Of a DNA stretch of 10,595 bases, positions 1 through 5,984 are shown piece after piece. The DNA is taken from the NCBI GenBank assembly GCA_003445095.1, contig DLVS01000601.1:1-10595 (forward strand), read 5' to 3'. The DNA comes from Verrucomicrobiales bacterium (GTDB lineage: Bacteria > Verrucomicrobiota > Verrucomicrobiia > Limisphaerales > UBA9464). The notes below the pieces were generated by a model. That model saw only the letters and a list, made by a program, of their open reading frames with translations. It did not search any database and had not been told where the DNA came from. Numbering within the stretch: the first letter of the stretch is position 1; the number at the start of each line of letters is the position of its first letter. A program made the translations under genes and the position numbers.

Positions 1-1368
1 GAGCACCTGCTCGCCGCGTGGGCGGGCGCTCATCCCGAGGCGCCAATCGGGAAACAACAAGTGGTGCTGACCGTCCCCGCATCATTCGATGCCGTCGCGC
101 GCGAATTGACTCGCGAAGCGGCGTTGCAGGCGGGGTTACCGGAAAACTTCGTTTTGCTCGAGGAACCACAGGCCGCGTTTTACGCGTGGCTCGCCGATCA
201 ATCCAAATCGTGGCGGAAGCTAGTGAAGCAAGGCGACGTAGTGGCGATCTGCGACGTCGGCGGCGGCACGATCGACCTCACCTTGATTTCAGTGACTCAA
301 GAGGAAGGCGAATTGGTTCTGCAGCGATTGGCGGTGGGAAATCACATTCTCGTGGGCGGCGACAACATGGATCTGGCGCTGGCCCAATTGGCCCAGACGC
401 GATTCGCGGAAAAGGGAGTAGAATTGGATGCCTGGCAATCGGTCGCCCTCTGGCATGCCTGCCGGATTGCTAAAGAGACGTTGCTCGCGCCGGACGGGCC
501 CGTGAAATGCCCGGTCACGGTGTTGGGACGCGGACGACGACTGGTCGGTGGCACCGTCTCAGTCGAACTGACCCGTGACGAAGTCGTGGCGGCGTTGACG
601 GACGGGTTCTTTCCTCCTGGCCCGCTGGATGCACGGCCAGCGCGCCGCGCAGTTTCTGGATTCCGCGAACTCGGGTTGCCCTTTGAAGCTGACCCAGCGA
701 TCACTCGACATCTGGCGCACTTCCTGAAGCAGCAGACCAACGTTCGGCCCACCCGCTTGCTGTTCAATGGCGGCGTGTTCAAATCGGAATTCTTCCAGCG
801 TCGAGTGCTCGAAGCCGTGGCCGGATGGTATGAGGTGGGAGCCAGCTCGCTGGAACTGGCCCACAATCAAGACTTCGATCTCGCCGTGGCTAGAGGTGCC
901 GCCTACTACGGCCGAGCCAAACGAGAGGGAGGAATTCGAATCCGCGGCGGGGCGTCTCGTTCTTACTACGTGGGAATTGAAACCGCGGGCCCCGCGATTC
1001 CCGGGGTCGTGCGGCCGCTGCGGCAATTGTGTGTCGTGCCGCGCGGCCTGGAAGAGGGCAGCGAAATTGACATTCCGGGAGATACGATCGGGCTGATCAC
1101 CGGCGAGGCCGCGGAATTTCGCTTCTTCTCTTCGCTTTCTCGAAAGGACCCACCGGGCGGAGTCGTAACGAAATGGACCGAGGAAGAGATTCAAGAAACC
1201 TCACCGCTCGTGGCGACGCTGCCCGCGGCCGCCGATGGCGAAAACGACTACGTGCCCGTCCGCTTCCATGTTCGACTGACCGAACTCGGAGTTCTCGAGC
1301 TCTGGTGTGTAAGCACCGTTTCCAAGGATCGTTGGAAACTCGAATTCAGCGTGCGCGAGGAGGGATGA
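1..1368 (+). CDS. Divergent Hsp70-family protein, 3' part (N-terminus outside window)
   Basis: The frame is open from the first base, so the start lies upstream; 455 residues are visible. The ATPase-domain signatures appear in order: VPASFD (fragment residues 25-30), the connect-1-like EEPQAAFYAW (54-63), the phosphate-2 motif CDVGGGTID (84-92), GGDNMDLAL (119-127), the adenosine-motif-like LFNGGVF (254-260) and the connect-2-like DLAVARGAAY (293-302). Aligned with the paralogue downstream, about 146 N-terminal residues, including the phosphate-1 loop, are missing from the window. The rest is a beta-rich segment that ends in KLEFSVREEG at the point where the paralogue continues into its helical extension. 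So this protein has no lid and no EEVD-like tail. It should bind and hydrolyse ATP in the cytoplasm. A chaperone role is inferred from the family, and the client is unknown. Family confidence is high. Confidence 0.93.
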   Translation, partial: EHLLAAWAGAHPEAPIGKQQVVLTVPASFDAVARELTREAALQAGLPENFVLLEEPQAAFYAWLADQSKSWRKLVKQGDVVAICDVGGGTIDLTLISVTQEEGELVLQRLAVGNHILVGGDNMDLALAQLAQTRFAEKGVELDAWQSVALWHACRIAKETLLAPDGPVKCPVTVLGRGRRLVGGTVSVELTRDEVVAALTDGFFPPGPLDARPARRAVSGFRELGLPFEADPAITRHLAHFLKQQTNVRPTRLLFNGGVFKSEFFQRRVLEAVAGWYEVGASSLELAHNQDFDLAVARGAAYYGRAKREGGIRIRGGASRSYYVGIETAGPAIPGVVRPLRQLCVVPRGLEEGSEIDIPGDTIGLITGEAAEFRFFSSLSRKDPPGGVVTKWTEEEIQETSPLVATLPAAADGENDYVPVRFHVRLTELGVLELWCVSTVSKDRWKLEFSVREEG

Positions 1369-1752
1369 GGCGGTCGAAGGGCACTAGGTCTTTGAACCGC
1401 TGATGGACGCAGATAAACGCGGATCAAATCATGATTCAACCTCGCTTTACCCAAACCGGTTCTAACTCGTGCGAGCCTTAGAAAATACAACCGAAGCCAC
1501 GGAGAACACGGATGACAAAACTTTCTCAACGGAATGGTGGCTTGTCCAGACGATGACGGACATGAACGCTTCCTACGATGGCTCGGCATTTCCGATCCGA
1601 GTAATCAGTGTCACCAGCGGTTTGTCGCCTGCAGGATTCAGGTTGAACCGCCGTCATCAAGGTGGACCCAGTCGCTCCGACAATTGCTTTTTCATCTGCG
1701 TCCATCTGCGTCCATCCGCGGTTCCACTTCCACTTCCACTTCCACTTCACCG
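1369..1752. repeat. Intergenic spacer built of interspersed repeats between the two Hsp70 genes
   Basis: I see no gene in these 384 bp. They hold at least three recognisable repeat pieces. A unit at 1394-1424 (core GATGGACGCAGAT) recurs in inverted orientation at 1694-1724, with 27 of 31 bases identical. A second kind of unit lies at 1487-1514 (core GCCACGGAGAACACGGATG). A hexamer microsatellite follows at 1722-1745. Translated, such units give strings like WTQMDAD and TEATENTDD, which I remember as common false protein pieces from verrucomicrobial and related genomes. An open frame begins at ATG 1534 and runs through the repeats into the second Hsp70, but its first 73 codons look like read-through of repeat DNA. 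The stretch 1519-1690 between the repeat pieces shows nothing I can name. Confidence 0.75.
1722..1745. repeat. Hexanucleotide microsatellite (TTCCAC)x4
   Basis: Four perfect tandem copies of TTCCAC are followed by a partial fifth copy. They lie directly after the inverted interspersed repeat and 7 bp before the proposed TTG start of the second Hsp70 gene. No Shine-Dalgarno sequence can be seen in this tract. A change in copy number would alter the distance to the start but not a reading frame, because the unit is 6 bp. Confidence 0.85.
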
Positions 1753-4560
1753 TTGAAGACGTCGCCACCGGACATCCCCGGAGCTGCACCCGCGCGTTAT
1801 CTCGTCGGGATTGACTTAGGAACGACGAACTGTGCGGTGGCCTACGTGGACACGATGGCTCCCGGCGGCGGCGTGAGGGATTTCCTCATTCCACAACTGG
1901 TCGCGCCGGGAGAAACCGAAGCACGCCCAGTGCTGCCATCGTTCGGATACGAGCCGGCGCCAGGAGAATTTTCGCCCGGTTCGCTGACGGTCGCCGGCGG
2001 AGTCGGAGACGGACCGCTGGTCGGCTGGCTGGCGCAACGACTCGGCGCGCAAACTCCGGGACGACTCATCGCTTCGGCAAAATCGTGGCTGTGCCATCCA
2101 GGCGTGGACCGGACGGCGCCCTTGCTGCCTTGGCAGGGTGCACCGGAGGTGACTCGAATCTCGCCCGTCGAAGCCAGCACCCGTTATCTCGCGCATCTTC
2201 GAGCGGCCTGGGACGCCGCGTTTCCAGGGCATCCGCTGAACGAGCAAGAGGTCGTGGTGGCCGTGCCCGCTTCCTTTGACGAAGTGGCGCGGGAGCTCAC
2301 CGTGCGCGCAGCAGAGCAAGCCGGATTGAAACAGCTCACGCTGATCGAAGAACCGCAGGCGGTGTTTTACGCGTGGATGGCCGGTAAGAGTGGCGCCGAC
2401 ACGACGAAGATTCGACCTGGCCAGTTGACGTTGATCTGCGACGTCGGCGGCGGCACCACCGATTTCACCCTCATCGAAGCTCGGCCGGACAACGAAGGCG
2501 GAGTCCGCTTCCATCGCGTCGCCGTGGGAGACCATCTCATCCTTGGCGGCGACAACATGGACCTAGCTCTGGCCCACCATATCGAAGGTCGTCTCGGCAG
2601 CCGACTGGATCCGCGCCGCTGGGGTGTTTTGGTGCAGAATTGCCGCCAGGCAAAAGAGACATTGCTGGGCGCGAACGCACCGGACCGAATGGCGGTAAGC
2701 GTGGCCAGCGGCCCCCGCCTGATCGGCGGTGCCGTGCAGGTCGAAATCACCCGAGCCGAAGTGGAGGCGTTGCTGTTGGATGGGTTCTTTCCTCGCGTGG
2801 AACGTGGAGAGCGGCCGGCTTCAGTTCGCTCAGGGTTTCAGGAATTCGGATTGCCGTACGCCGCGGATGCCGCGGTGACCCGCCACCTCGCTGCGTTCCT
2901 GGCCAGCCATTCCGCCGGCATTGCAGCGGACGGCGCGAAGTTACGATTTCCCGATCAGGTTTTGTTCAACGGAGGCGTCTTTGAGTCGGCCCGCCTTCAA
3001 CAGCGTCTACTCGACGTACTCCACGACTGGCGGCGGGACGCCGTGGGCCCAAACGCGGCACCCCTCATCGTGCTACCAAACGAACGTCTCGATTTGGCCG
3101 TGGCGCGCGGAGCAGCGTATTCGCGTTGGCTGCGACGCCGAGACGGACGCCGAATCGCCGCCGGTTTGGCTCGGGGCTACTACGTGCAGGTCGGGCGCAC
3201 GGGTGATTCGACGCCTACTGCCGTCTGTCTCGCGCCGGCCGGATTGGAGGAAGGCAACGACGTTGAGCTACCTCAAACCTTTCTCCTGCGCCTTCGTCAA
3301 CCGGTCGAATTTGCCTTGTTTAGCTCCAGCACACGAACACTGGATCAACCCGGCGACGTGATCCCCATCGATCCGACCCAATTGTCACCGTTGCCGTCCA
3401 TTTCCACTGTCATCCGCTCCGGTCGCTCACGCGATGCGGGAACTGCGGAAGTTCGATTGCACGGTCGTCTGACGGAGATCGGCACCTTGGATGTTCGTTG
3501 CGCGGAGATCGGCCGGAATCGTTCCTGGAAACTGGAGTTCGATGTGCGAGGAACGAGCCATCGCAGTCCCCGCGCGCCTAGGGGAGACATTTTAGGGCCT
3601 GACGATGCTCTGGAGGAAGGTCTCATCAGGAAGTGCGCCGAACGAATCCGGCACATGTTTCAGCCCACGACCGAGTCGGCGAATCAGGATCCGGCGTGGC
3701 TGATCCGGCACTTGGAAGAAGACACTGGCCTCGAACGTCAGGCGTGGCCGTTGCCTCTCCTGCGCGCTCTTTGGGATGAACTCATGGAGGTCGAAATCGG
3801 TCGGCAACGCAGCGTGATGCATGAAACCCGCTGGCTCAACCTGCTTGGCTTCGCCTTGCGCCCAGGATTCGGATATCCCATCGATGACTGGCGAGTTCAA
3901 AGGACGTGGAAATTAGTTCCGGCCGGCACGCTTTTTCCCCGCAACGAAATGTGCCGTGCCGAATGGTGGATTTTATGGCGACGAGTCGGCGGCGGACTCG
4001 GCGCCGGACATCAACGAGCACTGATCGAACCGCTGGTCTCCGTCTTTCGGGCTAAAGGCGGTCGCAAAGAACATCGCGGACTCCACGAAACGGCGGAAAT
4101 CTGGCGACTACTTGGAGCACTCGAACTGTTGTCGGTTCCGCTGAAGATCGAGCTCGGGGATCACCTCGCGGGCCTGCTCGAACGACGCCTCGAACCGGTG
4201 CTGCTCAAAGCAGTGTGCTGGGCCTTCGGACGAATCGGCGCCCGGGTACCGGCTTACGGTCCGTTGAACGCCCTCGTGCCCACGGACGTCGCTGAGGCAT
4301 GGCTTACGCGGCTTCAGCGAAATCCTCCGGCCGATCAGGAGGCCCTATTTGCCGCCGTCCAAATGGCCCGGCGAACGGGCGACCGCTACCGCGACATTTC
4401 CGATGAAACGCGGACGAACGTCGTTGCCTGGCTGCAACAGCAGGAAGCCCCCGAGCATCAACTGACTCTAGTTCGGGACGGCGGCGAACTAGCAATGGCG
4501 GAAGAAGCACAGGTGTTTGGTGAGGCCCTCCCGCCGGGTCTGCATTTCGCCGGTGAGTGA
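1753..4560 (+). CDS. Long divergent Hsp70-family protein with C-terminal DUF3731-type helical domain
   Basis: With the TTG start the product has 935 residues. The ATPase signatures are complete: phosphate-1 VGIDLGTTNC (18-27), VPASFD (171-176), connect-1-like EEPQAVFYAW (199-208), phosphate-2 CDVGGGTTDF (229-238), GGDNMDLAL (265-273), adenosine-motif-like LFNGGVF (404-410) and connect-2-like DLAVARGAAY (447-456). A beta-rich segment runs to about residue 600, ending in KLEFDVRG. Residues 608-935 are a helix-rich region, high in Trp, Leu and Arg, that fits the DUF3731 extension known on long bacterial Hsp70 homologues; this assignment is from memory. The start was chosen because MKTSPPDIPG leads straight into the phosphate-1 strand. 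The upstream ATG at 1534 would add 73 residues encoded by repeat DNA. No clear ribosome binding site precedes TTG. The gene follows its shorter paralogue in the same direction, so the two probably act together as an ATP-driven cytoplasmic chaperone-like pair. No DnaJ or GrpE gene is in the window. Confidence 0.92.
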   Translation: MKTSPPDIPGAAPARYLVGIDLGTTNCAVAYVDTMAPGGGVRDFLIPQLVAPGETEARPVLPSFGYEPAPGEFSPGSLTVAGGVGDGPLVGWLAQRLGAQTPGRLIASAKSWLCHPGVDRTAPLLPWQGAPEVTRISPVEASTRYLAHLRAAWDAAFPGHPLNEQEVVVAVPASFDEVARELTVRAAEQAGLKQLTLIEEPQAVFYAWMAGKSGADTTKIRPGQLTLICDVGGGTTDFTLIEARPDNEGGVRFHRVAVGDHLILGGDNMDLALAHHIEGRLGSRLDPRRWGVLVQNCRQAKETLLGANAPDRMAVSVASGPRLIGGAVQVEITRAEVEALLLDGFFPRVERGERPASVRSGFQEFGLPYAADAAVTRHLAAFLASHSAGIAADGAKLRFPDQVLFNGGVFESARLQQRLLDVLHDWRRDAVGPNAAPLIVLPNERLDLAVARGAAYSRWLRRRDGRRIAAGLARGYYVQVGRTGDSTPTAVCLAPAGLEEGNDVELPQTFLLRLRQPVEFALFSSSTRTLDQPGDVIPIDPTQLSPLPSISTVIRSGRSRDAGTAEVRLHGRLTEIGTLDVRCAEIGRNRSWKLEFDVRGTSHRSPRAPRGDILGPDDALEEGLIRKCAERIRHMFQPTTESANQDPAWLIRHLEEDTGLERQAWPLPLLRALWDELMEVEIGRQRSVMHETRWLNLLGFALRPGFGYPIDDWRVQRTWKLVPAGTLFPRNEMCRAEWWILWRRVGGGLGAGHQRALIEPLVSVFRAKGGRKEHRGLHETAEIWRLLGALELLSVPLKIELGDHLAGLLERRLEPVLLKAVCWAFGRIGARVPAYGPLNALVPTDVAEAWLTRLQRNPPADQEALFAAVQMARRTGDRYRDISDETRTNVVAWLQQQEAPEHQLTLVRDGGELAMAEEAQVFGEALPPGLHFAGE

Positions 4561-4577
4561 TTCGTCAGTGCCGCCTT

Positions 4578-4606
4578 ATCCTCGAAGACGCCGTCGCCTT
4601 GAGGAT
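4578..4606 (+). other. Imperfect hairpin after the Hsp70 gene
   Basis: ATCCTC(G)AAG pairs with CTTGAGGAT: nine base pairs with one bulged G and a ten-base loop, 18 bp past the stop codon. No T-tract follows, so this is at best a weak or factor-assisted transcription end, or an RNA-stabilising structure. Confidence 0.3.
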
Positions 4607-4675
4607 CGATGCTTGCATTCTCGATAAGTGCCTTTGGATTGGCTCCGACCGCGGTGCCGTCTAGCCTTCAGTCCA

Positions 4676-5314
4676 ATGAAACGATTGGGAATTGTTGTCC
4701 TGGGACTCTTGGGTGCCAGTGGACTGTGGGCTGCCGAGTCACTCTTCAACGAAGATTTTTCCAAGGTTGCTCCCGGCCCGTTGCCCGAAGAGTTCTTGGT
4801 GCTCGACGGTCAATTCGGCGTCAAAGAAGAGGCCGGCAACCGCTTCGTCGAACTCCCGGGCGCACCCCTGGAATCGTACGGTTTCATTTTTGGATCCAAC
4901 CACCCCAACAACGTCGAAATAAGCGCGCGTATTTACGGAACGCGATCAGGGCGCAAGTTCCCCACGTTTGGAGTCGGATCGAACGGAGCGAGTGGATACC
5001 GGCTGCAGGTCAGTCCGGCCAAGGGAACCGTCGAACTCATGCGCGGCGACGTCAGTGTTGCCAGTGCTCCCTTCGCCTGGAAATCCGGCGAATGGACGGA
5101 ATTGCGGCTGGCGGTGCGCCGGGTCAGCGACACGGAATTGAAGATTGAGGGCAATGCCTGGTCGGCGGGGGGTGAGGCACCTAAGGCACCTCTCGTGAGT
5201 TACTCCGATCCTAAACCTCAACCGGCCGGAAAAGCGTCCGTATGGGGTATGCCGTTTTCCGGCACGCCGATTCGCTTCGACGATTTGAAAGTGACTCGAA
5301 TCGGGGGCTCGTAA
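4676..5314 (+). CDS. Small exported protein with concanavalin-like (jelly-roll) fold signature
   Basis: The ATG at 4676 gives 212 residues. It was chosen over an in-frame upstream start at 4628 because it begins a typical signal peptide: MKR, then a hydrophobic core, with a likely cleavage after LWAA (residue 20). The mature part starts with ESLFNEDFSKVAPG and continues in short beta-rich segments, for example LDGQFGVKEEAG, NVEISARIYG, WTELRLAVRRV and the terminal IRFDDLKVTRI. This pattern fits the LamG/DUF1080-like jelly-roll domains frequent in planctomycetes and verrucomicrobia, which bind or cleave glycans. No catalytic residue can be named. The gene follows the Hsp70 gene by 115 bp in the same direction, without a recognisable Shine-Dalgarno sequence. 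Co-transcription is possible but unproven. The secreted location is fairly sure, the fold is moderately sure, and the function is unknown. Confidence 0.7.
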   Translation: MKRLGIVVLGLLGASGLWAAESLFNEDFSKVAPGPLPEEFLVLDGQFGVKEEAGNRFVELPGAPLESYGFIFGSNHPNNVEISARIYGTRSGRKFPTFGVGSNGASGYRLQVSPAKGTVELMRGDVSVASAPFAWKSGEWTELRLAVRRVSDTELKIEGNAWSAGGEAPKAPLVSYSDPKPQPAGKASVWGMPFSGTPIRFDDLKVTRIGGS

Positions 5315-5428
5315 TTATAGCGTGCGATAGGAATTGCATCATCGGCGGCGTCAGTGCCGACGAATGGGAAGCCCTCTGGGAACTCGCCGAACTGGACGCC
5401 GCCAATGAGTTAGGCACCGCATTCCGCA

Positions 5429-5974
5429 TTGGCGACCCTGACGGCCCAGATGAATCCCGCCGACGCCGCCAAAACAGTCGCACGAGCAGCCCCGATTATG
5501 GCCTCGGCTCGGTCGAATCCGAATGAGAAGGATCTGGCCAACCTCGCTGGCCTGGGTACGGCCTTGGCAGCCCTTGCCACGCAAGTCCCAGAAGCGGCGC
5601 AAACGCGAATCGTGGCACTTTCGTTCCAGTTCCTCTGGGAGATCTCGCCCCCACCTAAAAATGGAAAACGGGAGCCCACGGACCGCCTTACGGTTTCAAA
5701 GGTGTGTGCCCTCACGGGTACCGAAAATCTCGCTCTAGTAGAAGTGCTGAAGTGGCCATTCTGCGTGGGCGAGGCACAAAAACTTGTGCTGGCGGAACTG
5801 GAGCACCGAACGCATCGAAAATTTGACGGCAACGTCTGGAAGTTCGTCGAGCAGGCAGACTCGCTCGGGATCGCTGGCCTCAACCGAGAGTTCCTGGAAC
5901 GTCCGGCGCGACGCCCACAGATCACCAACGCCATCGCGGAGGTCCAGCATCTTCGTCCACAATCAAAGAAATGA
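5429..5974 (+). CDS. C-terminal piece of a helical-repeat protein, probably truncated and frameshifted (possible pseudogene)
   Basis: The open frame (TTG at 5429, or ATG at 5450) codes for up to 181 residues. It starts inside a repeat unit: LATLTAQMNPADAAKTVARA, then a second unit around LGTALAALATQVPEAAQ (42-58). A conserved-looking tail follows: LVEVLKWPFCVGEAQKLVLAEL (103-124) and KFDGNVWKFVEQADSLGI (131-148), ending in a polar stretch. From memory this is the C-terminus of long proteins with tandem 'LA..L.ALAARM.PADAA' helical repeats, common in verrucomicrobia and planctomycetes. Those proteins are normally much longer and carry many units. A further unit-like stretch (DAANELGTAFR, 5398-5427) precedes it in another frame, and a stop at 5411-5413 blocks this frame. 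So the 5' part appears lost and a one- or two-base indel lies near 5425-5430. A short expressed protein from ATG 5450 cannot be excluded. Confidence 0.6.
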   Translation: MATLTAQMNPADAAKTVARAAPIMASARSNPNEKDLANLAGLGTALAALATQVPEAAQTRIVALSFQFLWEISPPPKNGKREPTDRLTVSKVCALTGTENLALVEVLKWPFCVGEAQKLVLAELEHRTHRKFDGNVWKFVEQADSLGIAGLNREFLERPARRPQITNAIAEVQHLRPQSKK

Positions 5975-5984
5975 CCTCAGCCGT

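Noticed and set aside
559..1194. Open frame of 211 codons on the minus strand inside the first Hsp70 gene
   Set aside because: It is antisense to clear Hsp70 motifs, has no recognisable domain, and is explained by high GC content.
1693..1745. CRISPR-like or tandem-repeat array
   Set aside because: The units are 6-10 bp, contiguous and without spacers, so this is a microsatellite with a degenerate short repeat.
1816..2535. Open frame of 239 codons on the minus strand inside the second Hsp70 gene
   Set aside because: It mirrors the coding frame of the ATPase domain and its translation has no family resemblance.
4578..4606. Rho-independent terminator after the second Hsp70 gene
   Set aside because: The hairpin has a bulge and a long loop, and no T-tract follows.
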